This document shows, piece after piece, positions 34,546-45,805 of a stretch of DNA of 64,000 nucleotides. A program made the position numbers and the translations under genes. Numbering within the stretch: position 1 is the first letter of the stretch; each line of letters starts with the position of its first letter. Under the pieces are notes generated by a model that was given only the letters and a program-made list of their open reading frames with translations, was not told the DNA's origin and did not search any database. Source of the stretch: Micromonospora matsumotoense (GTDB lineage: Bacteria > Actinomycetota > Actinomycetes > Mycobacteriales > Micromonosporaceae); NCBI RefSeq assembly GCF_900091525.1, contig NZ_FMCU01000005.1:248001-312000 (forward strand). Direction: 5' to 3'.

Positions 34546-35114
34546 GACTCTTCGTCGCGGTCTACCCGCCGCCGCCCGCCGTCGCCGACCTCACCGACCG
34601 GGTGTCCCGGCTCCGGGTCGGTGCGGCCAGCGCCGTCGGCCTCGACGTACGCCTGGCGCAGCCGGCACACCTGCACGTCACGCTGGCCTTCCTCGGTGAG
34701 GTCGAGTCCGGCCGGCTGCCCGAGGTGACGGACGCCCTCGGGTCGGCCGCCGGGGCCGCCCGCGCCGGCTGGACGCACCCACCCCGGCTGTGGCTGGGCG
34801 GCGGGGGTGTGTTCGGGCAGGGTCGGTCCACCGTGCTGTGGGCGGACGTGCGGGGCGAGGTGCCCGCGCTGCGGACGCTGGCCGGGCTGATCCGTGCCGA
34901 GCTGGATCGGGCCGGCCAGCCGTACGACGGGAAACCGTGGCGTCCACATCTGACGGTGGCCCGTCCCGGTGACCGGCTCGACCCGTCCGAGGTGGACGCC
35001 GACCGGCTCGCCCTCGCCGCCCACCGCGGCCCGCAGTGGCCGGCCACCGAACTGGTGCTGGTCCACAGCCGCCCCGGCCCCCGCTACACCCACCTGACCA
35101 CCTGGCCCCTCTGA
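34542..35114 (+). CDS. thpR: RNA 2',3'-cyclic phosphodiesterase
   Basis: A 190-aa two-histidine (2H) phosphoesterase. The first motif is HLHVTLAF (residues 43-50) and the second HLTVAR (near 133), symmetrically placed as in LigT/ThpR. The N-terminus RLFVAVYPPP is typical. The enzyme opens 2',3'-cyclic phosphates on RNA. GTG start overlaps the preceding stop. A long palindrome follows the stop codon. Confidence 0.9.
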   Translation: MRLFVAVYPPPPAVADLTDRVSRLRVGAASAVGLDVRLAQPAHLHVTLAFLGEVESGRLPEVTDALGSAAGAARAGWTHPPRLWLGGGGVFGQGRSTVLWADVRGEVPALRTLAGLIRAELDRAGQPYDGKPWRPHLTVARPGDRLDPSEVDADRLALAAHRGPQWPATELVLVHSRPGPRYTHLTTWPL

Positions 35115-35137
35115 CCCGCCCCGAGAGCCGGTGCCAC

Positions 35138-35188
35138 GGGGGCGACGTTGCGGTGTCCGAGGCGCTCGGACACCGCAACGTCGCCCCC
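35138..35188. repeat. palindrome, 24-bp arms, shared-core family, convergent junction
   Basis: Arms 35138-35161 and 35165-35188 are exact reverse complements around a 3-base loop. The left arm begins GGGGGCGACGTTGCGGTGTC. It stands between thpR and the convergent aldo/keto reductase gene. It shares the GGCGAY...GCGGTGTC core with the palindromes at 16786 and 61742. There is no T-tract, so it would act as an I-shaped terminator on either strand. Confidence 0.8.
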
Positions 35189-35300
35189 ATTGAGTGGATC
35201 ATCGCCGACCGGGCCACCCGGCGGGGCAGGTGGCCCGGTGGGAATGGGCGGGGCGACCGGACGGTGGGCGGGTCGCTGCCCGGTCAGGCGGGTGTTCGGG

Positions 35301-36287
35301 TCACCAGGCCCAGGCCTCCGGGCCGGGACCGCCGTTGCCGACCGGCGGGAACAACTCGTCGAGCCGCTGCTCCGTCGCCTCGTCGATCTCCACGGTGAGC
35401 GCGCCCAGGGTGTTGTCGAGTTGGGCGACGGTGCGCGGGCCGATGATCGGGGCGGTCACCCCGGGCCGGGAGAGCAACCAGGCCAACGCCACGTCGGCCG
35501 GGTCGTGGCCCCACTCCGCACAGCACTTCTCGTACGCCTCGATGGCCGGCCGGTGTGCGGCGAGCCCGTCGGCGGCGCGACCACTGGTGCCCCGCGCGGC
35601 CCCGCCCTCGGCCATCTTGCGCAGCACGCCGGAGAGCAACCCGCCGTGCAGCGGCGACCACGGGATGACCCCCAGGCCGTAGTGCTGCGCGGCCGGGATC
35701 ACCTCCATCTCGACGTGCCGGGTGAGCAGATTGTAGATGGACTGCTCGGCGACCAGGCCGAGGAAGTTGCGCTTCCCGGCGGCGGCCTGCGCCTGGGCGA
35801 TGTGCCAACCGGCGAAGTTGGACGACCCGACGTAGATCACCTTGCCCTGGGCGACCAGGGTCTCCATCGCCTGCCAGATCTCCTCCCACGGGGTGCTCCG
35901 GGAGACGTGGTGCATCTGGTAGAGGTCGATCACGTCGGTCTGCAGCCGACGCAGCGAGTCCTCGCAGGCCCGGACGATGTGTCGGGCGCTCAGGCCCTGG
36001 TCGTTGGGCCATTCGCCCATCTTGCCGTAGACCTTGGTGGCCAGGACGACCTTGTCCCGCCGGCCCGCGCCCTGGGCGAACCAGCGACCGATGATCTGCT
36101 CGGTGAGCCCCTCACCGGTCTGCCAGCCGTACACGTTGGCGGTGTCGAAGAAGTTGATGCCGTGTTCGAGCGCCCGGTCCATGATGGCGAAGCTGTCCGG
36201 CTCGGAGGTCTGCGGCCCGAAGTTCATCGTGCCGAGGCAGAGCCGGCTCACCGACAGTCCGGTGCGTCCCAGATTCGTGTACTCCAT
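35301..36287 (-). CDS. aldo/keto reductase
   Basis: A 328-aa NADPH-dependent oxidoreductase with a TIM-barrel fold. The catalytic residues can be placed in FFDTANVYGWQTGE (Asp, Tyr), VLATKVYGKMG (Lys) and LYQMHHV (His). The C-terminal NADP-binding region is VTAPIIGPRTVAQLD. It begins MEYTNLGRTGLSVSRLCLG, the usual start of the family. The substrate is unknown. It converges with thpR. Confidence 0.93.
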   Translation of the reverse strand: MEYTNLGRTGLSVSRLCLGTMNFGPQTSEPDSFAIMDRALEHGINFFDTANVYGWQTGEGLTEQIIGRWFAQGAGRRDKVVLATKVYGKMGEWPNDQGLSARHIVRACEDSLRRLQTDVIDLYQMHHVSRSTPWEEIWQAMETLVAQGKVIYVGSSNFAGWHIAQAQAAAGKRNFLGLVAEQSIYNLLTRHVEMEVIPAAQHYGLGVIPWSPLHGGLLSGVLRKMAEGGAARGTSGRAADGLAAHRPAIEAYEKCCAEWGHDPADVALAWLLSRPGVTAPIIGPRTVAQLDNTLGALTVEIDEATEQRLDELFPPVGNGGPGPEAWAW

Positions 36288-36347
36288 CCGACCACCCTGA
36301 CACGCGCGGACCTGGAGTGCCTCGCGCTGCCAGGGTGGCCGCGAAGA

Positions 36348-37427
36348 TCAGGAGGACTCGCGGGCCGCCGGGCCGGTGCCGAAGAGGACGTCGTCCCAGC
36401 TGGGCAGGCGCTTGCGCGGCTTGCCCGAGGCGTCCGTCGACTCGCCACCCGCAGCAGCGGCCGCACCCGTGCGGCGCGGCCGGAGCACGGCCAGGGACGG
36501 CACGGCCGGGACCTCCTTGGGCGCGTCCGAGTCGTCGTCGAAGGCGGAACCCTGCCCACCGCCGAGCAGCGCGGCGGCGCCACCGCCGACGGCCCGCTGA
36601 CGGGGTGCGTCGGAGCCGGCCAGCGCGGCCGGGGAGCGCGGGTCGAGACCCCGCCCCGAGGTGCCGCCGAGCGGACGGTCCAGCGACGCGAGCAGGGCGT
36701 CCCGCCCGGCCCGGATCGGGTCCCGGCCCGGACGGGCCTGCTCGCTGGCGGCCGGCAGGCCGTGCCCGCCCCGACTCGGCTCACCACGCGACGGGCCGGG
36801 CAGCGCGTGGCCGCCGCGTTCCGGTGCCGGCTCCTGGCCGAGGATCGGCGTCGGACGCTCGGCGCACAGGTACTGCGCCATGTCGTCGTGCGGGGTGACG
36901 TTCTGCCGGAGCTTGTCGAGATCCCAGACGGCCTGCGCGGTGGCCTTGCCGGACGGCCAGGTGGCGATGATCCGCCAGGTGCCGTCGTCGCGCCGGAACG
37001 CGTCCCAGGAGATCTTCTCGGTGTCGATGCCGTGCTGGGCCAGCCGGCCGTTGACCACCTCGGCCAGCGGGGTGGCCTTCTCGGCGCCCTTGAGCCGGGT
37101 GCGCCGGGCGTGCTGGGCGAGCATGGCCCGCTCCTGGAGCACCGGGCCGGCGTAGCGCAGCACCCGGTCGACGGGCACGCCGGCGATCCGGGCGACGTCC
37201 TCGGCGGACTCGCCCGAACGGATGCGGGCCTGGATGTCCCGAGGGGACAGTGACGGGGTCGGGTCGACCCCGGTGGGGACCACGGTGAGCGGCGGCGCAC
37301 CGGGCTCCGCGTGCAGCACGGTCGCGATGCGTTCGTCTATGGGGAGGGCGAGTAGGCGCCCGACCTCGTCGGCGAGCACCAGTGCCTGGCCGTCCTCGGA
37401 GAGGGCGACGAAGCGTACTGGGCGCAT
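36348..37427 (-). CDS. sepH: septation protein SepH
   Basis: A 359-aa protein matching SepH (DUF3071) of actinobacteria, which stimulates FtsZ assembly at division. Residues 1 to about 175 hold the conserved domain (MRPVRFVALSEDGQALVLAD), a helix-turn-helix-like stretch (LSPRDIQARIRSGESAEDVA, then RIAGVPVDRVLRYAG) and YLCAERPTPILGQ. The rest is a disordered Gly/Pro/Arg-rich tail that ends with the conserved RKRLPSWDDVLFG, typical of the family C-terminus. ATG start. Confidence 0.93.
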   Translation of the reverse strand: MRPVRFVALSEDGQALVLADEVGRLLALPIDERIATVLHAEPGAPPLTVVPTGVDPTPSLSPRDIQARIRSGESAEDVARIAGVPVDRVLRYAGPVLQERAMLAQHARRTRLKGAEKATPLAEVVNGRLAQHGIDTEKISWDAFRRDDGTWRIIATWPSGKATAQAVWDLDKLRQNVTPHDDMAQYLCAERPTPILGQEPAPERGGHALPGPSRGEPSRGGHGLPAASEQARPGRDPIRAGRDALLASLDRPLGGTSGRGLDPRSPAALAGSDAPRQRAVGGGAAALLGGGQGSAFDDDSDAPKEVPAVPSLAVLRPRRTGAAAAAGGESTDASGKPRKRLPSWDDVLFGTGPAARESS

Positions 37428-37563
37428 GGCGTAGCCTCCGTCCCGCTTCGCTGGCCGTCACGCCACGAGCCGGCCACCCGGGCGTCCTCGCACCACCGTA
37501 CGCGCATCTGCCCACAGGTGGGGGATGCGACGTGCGCATGTCGCGACTGAGCTGCGGCGATGA

Positions 37564-37607
37564 TCACGGTGGGTGGTCGCAGCAGCCGCTGCGACCACCC
37601 ACCGTGA
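37564..37607. terminator. strong hairpin downstream of serC, 20-bp arms
   Basis: Arms 37564-37583 and 37588-37607 are exact reverse complements with loop AGCC. It starts ten bases past the serC stop on the minus strand, the expected place of a factor-independent terminator, and separates serC from sepH. Confidence 0.8.
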
Positions 37608-37616
37608 CGGGTGTGG

Positions 37617-39123
<1,507 letters not shown>

Positions 39124-40230
39124 TCAGACGCCGTGCGGGATGGCGTCCCAGCCTTCGACCTGCTGCGGCTTGCGGGTGTTCGGCCCGATGTAGCGGGCGG
39201 ACGGCCGGACCAGTCGCTGGAGCTTCTTCTGCTCCAGGATGTGCGCGGACCAGCCGCCCATCCGGGCACAGGTGAACATCGAGGTGAACATGTGCGCCGG
39301 GACCTCGGCGAAGTCCAGCACCACGGCCGACCAGAACTCGACGTTGGTGGCGAGGACGCGGTCCGGGCGGCGGGCCTGGAGCTCCGCCAGGGCGGCCTTC
39401 TCCAGCGCCTCCGCGACCTCGAAACGCGGTGCGCCCAGCTCCCGGGCGGTGCGCCGGAGCACCCGGGCGCGCGGGTCCTCGGCCCGGTAGACGCGGTGGC
39501 CGAAGCCCATCAGCCGCTCGCCCCGGTCGAGGACGCCCTTGACGTACCCCTCGGCGTCGCCGCTGCGCTCGACGGCCTCCAGCATGGTGAGCACCCGCGA
39601 CGGCGCGCCACCGTGCAGCGGGCCGGAGAGCGCGCCGATGCCGGAGGAGATGCAGGCCGCGGCGTCGGCGCCGGTGGAGGCGACGATCCGGGCGGTGAAG
39701 GTGGAGGCGTTCAGCCCGTGCTCGGCGGCCGAGATGAAGTACGCGTCGACGGCCTTGACGTGCCGGGGGTCCGGCTCGCCCCGCCAGCGCTTCATGAAGC
39801 GCTCGACGATCGTCTCGGCCTTGTCGATCTCCTTCTGCGGCACCGCCGGCAGACCCAGGCCGCGGGCGGACTGGGCGACGAAGGAGAGCGCGGTGACCGA
39901 GACCCGGGCCAGGTCGGCACGGGCCTGGGTGTCGGAGATGTCCAGCAGCTGACTGAGCCCCCAGTACGGGGCGAGCATGGCGACCGCGGACTGCACGTCG
40001 ACGCGGATGTCGCCGGAGTGCACCGGCACCGGGAACGGCTCGGCGGGCGGCAGGCCGGGGCCGAAGCGTCCGTCGACCAGCAGCGCCCAGACGTTGCCGA
40101 AGGAGACCTGACCGATCAGATCCTCGATATCCACGCCCCGGTAGCGCAGCGCGCCACCCTCGCGGTCCGGTTCGGCGATCTCGGTCTCAAAGGCCACGAC
40201 GCCTTCGAGGCCCGGTTTGAAGTCGGCCAT
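39124..40230 (-). CDS. citrate synthase 2
   Basis: A 368-aa citrate synthase of the short actinobacterial type (CitA/citrate synthase 2). ATG at 40230 with AGGAG seven bases upstream (MADFKPGLEGVVAFETEIAE). Catalytic residues are in AEHGLNAST (His), LHGGAPSRVL, GERLMGFGHRVYRAEDPR (His) and the acidic residue in NVEFWSAVVLD. It condenses oxaloacetate with acetyl-CoA at the head of the TCA cycle. It is divergent from pdxH. Confidence 0.94.
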   Translation of the reverse strand: MADFKPGLEGVVAFETEIAEPDREGGALRYRGVDIEDLIGQVSFGNVWALLVDGRFGPGLPPAEPFPVPVHSGDIRVDVQSAVAMLAPYWGLSQLLDISDTQARADLARVSVTALSFVAQSARGLGLPAVPQKEIDKAETIVERFMKRWRGEPDPRHVKAVDAYFISAAEHGLNASTFTARIVASTGADAAACISSGIGALSGPLHGGAPSRVLTMLEAVERSGDAEGYVKGVLDRGERLMGFGHRVYRAEDPRARVLRRTARELGAPRFEVAEALEKAALAELQARRPDRVLATNVEFWSAVVLDFAEVPAHMFTSMFTCARMGGWSAHILEQKKLQRLVRPSARYIGPNTRKPQQVEGWDAIPHGV

Positions 40231-40469
40231 GTCGTCTCCTGGCTTCCGGCTCGGTGCGCCCGCCACGGGCTCGGTCCGGCCCGGTACCTTAGGCGACCCT
40301 CAGGGATGTGTTCTCGCCATCTTGCCTGGTGAGTAACCAAGCGCGCGACCCGCCGCGACTGTGCTGCACGCGACATCCCCGCCGCTGGACGCCGGGGTGC
40401 TCTCCGTGAGACTGATCAGTGGGCTGGCCAGCGTCTCCAGGGCGCCGGACGCCCCGGAGGGAGAACGAC

Positions 40470-41129
40470 GTGACGGGCGACACACCCGCCCTGGCGGCCA
40501 TGCGTAACGAGTACGCCGCCGACCGGGGCCTTTCCGAGGCGGAGCTGGCCGCCGACTGGGCCACCCAGTTCGGCTGCTGGCTCGCCGACGCGGTGGCGGC
40601 CGGGCTGCCCGAGCCGAACGCGATGGTCCTCGGCACCGCCGACGCCGCCGGCCGGCCCAGCGGTCGGACGGTGCTGCTCAAGGAGTACGACCGGGAGGGT
40701 TTCGTCTTCTACACCAACCACGGGTCGCGCAAGGGCGGGGAACTGGCCGTCAACCCGTGGGCCAGCCTGGTCTTCCCCTGGTTCGCGATGCAGCGGCAGG
40801 TGGTGGTGACCGGCCGGGTCCGCCCGGTCGACCGGGCCGAGACCGAGGCGTACTTCGCCACCCGGCCGCGCGGCTCCCAGCTCGGGGCCTGGGCCAGCAC
40901 CCAGTCCGAGGTGGTGTCGGACCGGGCCGCGCTGGAGGAGGCGTACCGGGCGGCAGCCGAGCGCTTCCCGGCCGCCACGCCGGTCCCGGCGCCCCCGCAC
41001 TGGGGTGGGTTCCGGGTCCGGCCGGAGGCGGTGGAGTTCTGGCAGGGCCGGGCCGGCCGGCTGCACGACCGGCTGCGGTTCCGCCGGGTCGAGGGGGGCG
41101 ACTGGGTCGTCGAGCGGCTGGCCCCGTGA
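40470..41129 (+). CDS. pdxH: pyridoxamine 5'-phosphate oxidase
   Basis: A 219-aa FMN enzyme that makes pyridoxal 5'-phosphate. Start GTG at 40470 with GGAGGGAG upstream. Motifs: [20 protein letters not shown] (FMN/PLP site), [19 protein letters not shown] and [12 protein letters not shown]. The C-terminal signature [17 protein letters not shown] is present. The stop overlaps the next GTG (GTGA), so translation of the MFS gene is coupled. Confidence 0.95.
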   Translation: MTGDTPALAAMRNEYAADRGLSEAELAADWATQFGCWLADAVAAGLPEPNAMVLGTADAAGRPSGRTVLLKEYDREGFVFYTNHGSRKGGELAVNPWASLVFPWFAMQRQVVVTGRVRPVDRAETEAYFATRPRGSQLGAWASTQSEVVSDRAALEEAYRAAAERFPAATPVPAPPHWGGFRVRPEAVEFWQGRAGRLHDRLRFRRVEGGDWVVERLAP

Positions 41130-42421
41130 CCGCCGTCACACCGGCCCGGTCGGGGCGGGCCCGTCGGCTGGCCATCGACCTGCGCCCGCTGCGGGTTCCC
41201 GCGTACCGCCGGCTGTGGCTCGGCAACACGGTGGCGATGTTCGGGTTCCAGTTCACCGCGGTCGCCGTGCCGGTGGAGATGTACGCGCTGACCCGGGACT
41301 CCTTCTGGGTCGGCCTGCTCGGGGTGGCGGGTTTCCTGCCGCTGCTGGTCTTCGGGCTGTGGGGCGGGGCGGTCGCCGACGCCCGGGACCGGCGGCGGGT
41401 GCTGCTGGTCGGCTCGGCGCTGCTCTGGGTGTCGATGCTCGGCCTGCTCGGGCACGCGCTGTCCGGGGTCGGCAGCCCGGTGCTGCTGCTGACGCTGGTG
41501 ACCGTGCACTCGATCGCGTTCGCGATCAGCTCGCCGGCCCGCTCGGCGATCCTGCCCCGGCTGCTGCCGCCGGAGCTGGTCCCGGCGGGCACCACGTTGA
41601 ACTACACCACCTTCACCGCCGCGTCGGTGGTCGGCCCGCTGGCCGCCGGCCTGATCTTCGCCACCTTCGGCACCGACACCGGGCTACCCATCGCGTACGC
41701 CGCGGACGCGCTGCTGTTCACCGCGCTGGTGGTGGCGACGCTGCGGTTGCCCGCGATGCCGCCGGCCCCGCCCGCCGAGGGCGAGGCGCGTCGGGGCGGC
41801 CTGGCCGGCATCCTCGACGGCTTCCGCTACCTGGCGACCACACCGGTGCTGCTCTCCTCGTTCGCCATCGACCTGATCGCGATGATCATGGCCATGCCCC
41901 GGGCGCTCTTTCCCGAGGTGGCGCAGGAGCGGTTCGGCGGTGGGGCGGCGGTGGGCTGGCTCTACAGCGCCATCGCGATCGGGGCGATGCTGGGTGGCCT
42001 GACCTCCGGCTGGATCGGCCGGCTGCGTCGGCAGGGGCTGGCCCTGGTGGTGGCGGTGGTCGGCTGGGGGCTGGCCATCGCGGCGGCCGGGCTGGCCCGG
42101 CAGCTCTGGCTGGTGGTGCTGCTGCTCGCGGTGGCCGGGGCGGCCGACCTGGTCAGCGCGGTGCTGCGGCAGTCGATGCTGCTGGTCTACGCACCGGACC
42201 GGATGCGCGGCCGGCTCCAGGGGGTGAACACGGTGGTGGTGGCCGGCGGGCCACGGCTGGGCGACCTGCGGGCCGGGGCGATGGCCGCCGGGTTCGGTGG
42301 TGGCGTCGCCTGGGTCGGTGGCGGGCTGCTCTCGGCCGGGCTGGCACTGCTGCTGGTGGCGTGCTTCCCGGCCCTGCTGCGCTACCGGGCCGGCACCGTG
42401 GTGGCGGGGGACCGCCGCTGA
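41126..42421 (+). CDS. MFS transporter coupled to pdxH
   Basis: A 431-aa major facilitator protein with about twelve helices: [20 protein letters not shown] at the start, the loop [19 protein letters not shown] and [20 protein letters not shown]. The sequence fits the EntS-like (DHA3) branch. GTG at 41126 overlaps the pdxH stop. Coupling to a vitamin B6 enzyme may hint at a B6-related substrate, but the linkage could be neutral. Confidence 0.88.
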   Translation: MTAVTPARSGRARRLAIDLRPLRVPAYRRLWLGNTVAMFGFQFTAVAVPVEMYALTRDSFWVGLLGVAGFLPLLVFGLWGGAVADARDRRRVLLVGSALLWVSMLGLLGHALSGVGSPVLLLTLVTVHSIAFAISSPARSAILPRLLPPELVPAGTTLNYTTFTAASVVGPLAAGLIFATFGTDTGLPIAYAADALLFTALVVATLRLPAMPPAPPAEGEARRGGLAGILDGFRYLATTPVLLSSFAIDLIAMIMAMPRALFPEVAQERFGGGAAVGWLYSAIAIGAMLGGLTSGWIGRLRRQGLALVVAVVGWGLAIAAAGLARQLWLVVLLLAVAGAADLVSAVLRQSMLLVYAPDRMRGRLQGVNTVVVAGGPRLGDLRAGAMAAGFGGGVAWVGGGLLSAGLALLLVACFPALLRYRAGTVVAGDRR

Positions 42422-42489
42422 CCCCGCGCCATGTGGGACGGCTGCGCCGGGCCCGGCGGGCGGGCCAGGGCACCGACTAAGGTCACGAT

Positions 42490-43419
42490 ATGGACAACGG
42501 CACGCACCGCCCGCCCTCGGGTACACAGTGGACCATCGCCGCCGACGGCCACGAGGCCGTCATCGTCGAGGTCGGCGGTGGGGTACGCACGTACCGGCGG
42601 GACGGGGTGGACTACCTCGACGGGTACGCCGAGGACGAGATCAGCCCCGGTAGCGCCGGGCACGTGCTGGCCCCCTGGCCGAACCGGATCAGGGACGGGA
42701 AGTACACCTTCGGCGGCCGCGCGTTGCAGCTCGACCTGACCGAGCCGGCCCGGGGCGTGGCCCTGCACGGCCTGGTCAACTGGGTGCGCTGGCAGCTGAT
42801 CGAGGAGTCCGCCGACGCGGTCACCCTCGGTTACGACCTGCCGCCGACCCCCGGTTACCCGTGGCCGTTGCGGCTGCGTACCCGGTGGAGTGTGGGGGCG
42901 GACGGGTTGCGCGGCGCGCACGAGGTGACCAACACCGGGGCCGAGGCCGCGCCGTTCGGCTTCTCCGTGCACCCCTACCTGCGGCTGGCCGGGGTGGCGG
43001 TGGACGACCTCACGATGCGGTTGCCGGCCCGCAGCCGGTTGCAGGTCGACGCCCGGCTGCTGCCGATCGGGGCGACCCCGGTGGCCGGCACCGAGTACGA
43101 CTGGACCAGCCCCCGACCGATCGGTGACGCGCAGCTCGACCTCTGCTTCGGTGACGTGATCCGGGACGAGGACGGCGGCTCGTCGGTCACCCTGACCGCC
43201 CCCGACGACGCGGACGGGGTGCACCTCTGGGCGGACCGCGAGTTCGGCTGGTGGCAGGTCTTCACCGGCGACGCGCTCACCGGCGAGCGGCACCGCCGGT
43301 CGGTGGCGGTGGAGCCGATGACCTGCCCGCCGGACGCGTTCCGGTCCGGCCGGGACGTGCTCACGCTGGGCCCGGGGGAGACCTGGCGGGGCACCTGGGG
43401 CATCCGGCCCGGGGTCTGA
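42490..43419 (+). CDS. aldose 1-epimerase family protein
   Basis: A 309-aa galactose mutarotase-like protein. The substrate-site residues appear as VLAPWPNRIRDGKYTFGG (Asn/Arg), a His in FSVHPYLRLAG and the catalytic Glu in VAVEPMTCPPDAF. It interconverts alpha and beta anomers of sugars. ATG at 42490. The nitroreductase gene begins two bases after its stop. Confidence 0.9.
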   Translation: MDNGTHRPPSGTQWTIAADGHEAVIVEVGGGVRTYRRDGVDYLDGYAEDEISPGSAGHVLAPWPNRIRDGKYTFGGRALQLDLTEPARGVALHGLVNWVRWQLIEESADAVTLGYDLPPTPGYPWPLRLRTRWSVGADGLRGAHEVTNTGAEAAPFGFSVHPYLRLAGVAVDDLTMRLPARSRLQVDARLLPIGATPVAGTEYDWTSPRPIGDAQLDLCFGDVIRDEDGGSSVTLTAPDDADGVHLWADREFGWWQVFTGDALTGERHRRSVAVEPMTCPPDAFRSGRDVLTLGPGETWRGTWGIRPGV

Positions 43420-43421
43420 GC

Positions 43422-44024
43422 GTGGAGTTCGGCGAGGTGGTCCGGCGTCGCCGGATGGTGCGCAACTACGACCCGGACCGTCCGGTCCCGCCGGACGTGG
43501 TGGACCGGCTGCTCGACCACGCGGTCCGGGCGCCGTCGGCGGGCTTCGCCCAGGGCTGGGGCTTTCTGGTGCTGGAGGAGCCGGCGGACCGGGAGCGGTT
43601 CTGGGCGGCGGCCACCCCCTCGGGGGGTGGCCGGGACCGGTGGCTGGCGGGGATGCGGCGGGCCCCGCTGATCGTGGTGCCGCACGCCAACCGGTCGGTC
43701 TACCTGGAGCGGTACGCGGAGCCGGACAAGGGCTGGGCGGATCGCTCGGAGGACCGCTGGCCGGTGCCCTACTGGTACGTCGACACGGGCTTCGCCGCGC
43801 TGCTGATGCTGCTGACCGTCGTGGACGAGGGGTTGGGGGCGTGTTTCTTCGGCATTCCGCCCGACCGGTTGTCGCCGTACCGGGAGGCGTTCGGGGTGCC
43901 GCCGGAGTACCACCCGATCGGTGCGATCACTGTGGGTTACCGGGCGGTGGACCATCGGTCACCGTCGTTGCGACGGGGACGTCGTCCGGTGGACGAGGTG
44001 GTCCGGCGCGGTCGGTGGAGTTGA
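43422..44024 (+). CDS. nitroreductase family protein
   Basis: A 200-aa FMN-dependent nitroreductase-like protein: RRRRMVRNYDPDRPVPPDVV, RAPSAGFAQGWGFLVLEEP, DTGFAALLMLLTVVDEGLGA and the C-terminal GAITVGYRAVDHR. GTG at 43422 follows the epimerase stop directly, so the genes are cotranscribed. Natural substrate unknown. Confidence 0.87.
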   Translation: MEFGEVVRRRRMVRNYDPDRPVPPDVVDRLLDHAVRAPSAGFAQGWGFLVLEEPADRERFWAAATPSGGGRDRWLAGMRRAPLIVVPHANRSVYLERYAEPDKGWADRSEDRWPVPYWYVDTGFAALLMLLTVVDEGLGACFFGIPPDRLSPYREAFGVPPEYHPIGAITVGYRAVDHRSPSLRRGRRPVDEVVRRGRWS

Positions 44025-44203
44025 TGTCGGTTCGTACCCTGCGCAGTGGGTAGCGGGGCGAGGGAAACCGACAACAGGGAGCAAAACGCGGTGTGGCAGG
44101 GGCGGATAGGCTGGCACCGTCATCGGTGCCGCACGGTGCGGCACTTCGGCGTGGCCCGGCACCACGCCGAGGGTCGGCCTGACCACGGGGAGGGGAGCGT
44201 GCC

Positions 44204-44509
44204 GTGATTTTCAGAGCGGTCCGGGACGGGCGTCCCTACCCGGAACATAACCTGACTCTCAAGCAGTGGGCGGAGATCCCGCCGCGTCCGCTGCGACTGG
44301 ACCAGCTCATCACCACCAAGCGCGAGCTGGCGCTGGACAAGCTCCTCGCCGAGGACTCCACCTTCTATGGCGACCTGTTCCCGCACGTGGTGGAGTGGAG
44401 TGGCGGCCTCTACCTGGAGGACGGCCTGCACCGGGCGCTGCGCGCGGCGTTGCAGCAGCGCAACCAGATCCACGCCCGGGTGCTGGTCTTCACCGGTCAG
44501 CCCGAGTGA
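44204..44509 (+). CDS. conserved small protein with ParB-like EDGLHR motif
   Basis: A 101-aa protein common in actinomycetes by my recollection, of unknown role. GTG start with GGGGAGGGGAG upstream. It contains YPEHNLTLKQWAEIPPRPLR, LALDKLLAEDSTFYGDLFPH and YLEDGLHRALRAALQQ. The last resembles the DGxHR box of ParB/sulfiredoxin-like folds, so nucleotide binding is possible but unproven. The upstream gap holds a small hairpin (44113-44130). The acyl-CoA dehydrogenase gene follows by 32 bases. Confidence 0.7.
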   Translation: MIFRAVRDGRPYPEHNLTLKQWAEIPPRPLRLDQLITTKRELALDKLLAEDSTFYGDLFPHVVEWSGGLYLEDGLHRALRAALQQRNQIHARVLVFTGQPE

Positions 44510-44541
44510 CGCCCGCCTGAGCACTCGTTAAGGTGGCGGTC

Positions 44542-45705
44542 ATGGGCACCGCACTGGACCTGCTGGACGTCGACGCCTCGCTGAGCGAGGAGGAGCGGCA
44601 GATCCGGGCCGTCGTCCGCCAGCTCGTCGACGACCGGGTCCGCCCGCACGTCGCCGGCTGGTACGAGGACGGCCAGGTCCCGGCGCGCGAGCTGGCCCGG
44701 GAGTTCGGCCGGCTCGGCCTGCTCGGCATGCACCTGACCGGGTACGGCTGCGCCGGCGCCTCGGCGGTCGCGTACGGGCTGGCCTGTCTGGAGCTGGAGG
44801 CCGGCGACTCCGGCGTCCGGTCCCTGGTCTCGGTGCAGGGTTCGCTGGCCATGTACGCCATCTGGCGCTTCGGCGGCGAGGAGCAGAAGCGGCGCTGGCT
44901 GCCCGCGATGGCGGCCGGCGAGGCGATCGGCTGCTTCGGTCTGACCGAGCCCGACCACGGCTCCGACCCGGCCTCGATGACGACCCGGGCCCGCCGCGAC
45001 GGCGACGACTGGGTCCTCGACGGCGCGAAGATGTGGATCACCAATGCGCCGGTCGCCGACGTCGGGGTGGTCTGGGCGCGTACCGACGAGGGGGTGCGGG
45101 GTTTCCTCGTACCGATGGACGCCCCCGGGGTGGGCGCGCGGGAGATCCGGCGCAAGATGTCGCTGCGCGCCTCGGTGACCGGCGAGATCGTCCTCGACGG
45201 GGTCCGGCTGCCGGCGGACGCCCTCCTGCCGGAGGCGGTCGGGCTGCGGGCGCCGCTGAGCTGCCTGACCGAGGCCCGGCAGGGCATCGTCTGGGGCGCG
45301 CTCGGCGCGGCCCGCGACTGCCTGGAGACCGCCCTGTCGTACGCCGCCACCCGGACCCAGTTCGGCCGGCCGCTGGCCGGGTTCCAGCTCACCCAGGCCA
45401 AGCTCGCCGACATGGCCGTGGAGTGGAACAAGGGCCTGCTACTCGCCCTGCACCTGGGCCGGCTGGCCGACGCCGGGACGCTGCGGCCGGAGCAGGTCAG
45501 CGTGGGCAAGCTGAACAACGTCCGGGAGGCGCTGACGATCGCCCGGCAGTGCCGGACGATCCTCGGCGCGAACGGGGTCTCCGGCGAGTACCCGGTGATG
45601 CGGCACGCCAACAACCTGGAGAGCGTGCTCACCTACGAGGGCACCTCCGAGATCCACCAGCTCGTCATCGGGCAGCGGCTCACCGGGTTGTCCGCCTTCG
45701 GCTGA
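44542..45705 (+). CDS. acyl-CoA dehydrogenase, glutaryl-CoA dehydrogenase-like
   Basis: A 387-aa FAD enzyme. ATG at 44542 with AAGGTGG upstream. Motifs: FGLTEPDHGSDPASM (signature 1), DGAKMWITNAPVADV, TRTQFGRPLAGFQLTQ and the catalytic Glu366 in LTYEGTSEIHQ. The layout and the sequence SVQGSLAMYAIWRFG resemble glutaryl-CoA dehydrogenases, which also decarboxylate. No electron-transfer flavoprotein or other lysine-degradation gene is adjacent, so the exact acyl substrate is open. Confidence 0.88.
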   Translation: MGTALDLLDVDASLSEEERQIRAVVRQLVDDRVRPHVAGWYEDGQVPARELAREFGRLGLLGMHLTGYGCAGASAVAYGLACLELEAGDSGVRSLVSVQGSLAMYAIWRFGGEEQKRRWLPAMAAGEAIGCFGLTEPDHGSDPASMTTRARRDGDDWVLDGAKMWITNAPVADVGVVWARTDEGVRGFLVPMDAPGVGAREIRRKMSLRASVTGEIVLDGVRLPADALLPEAVGLRAPLSCLTEARQGIVWGALGAARDCLETALSYAATRTQFGRPLAGFQLTQAKLADMAVEWNKGLLLALHLGRLADAGTLRPEQVSVGKLNNVREALTIARQCRTILGANGVSGEYPVMRHANNLESVLTYEGTSEIHQLVIGQRLTGLSAFG

Positions 45706-45805
45706 GGCCGCCCGTCACCCGTTCGGGGCGCTCGCCGCGCGCGCGTCGCACGGTAGCCGTACCGTCATCGACAGAAGCACGTGTCTGACGAGGACGGTGA
45801 GGGCG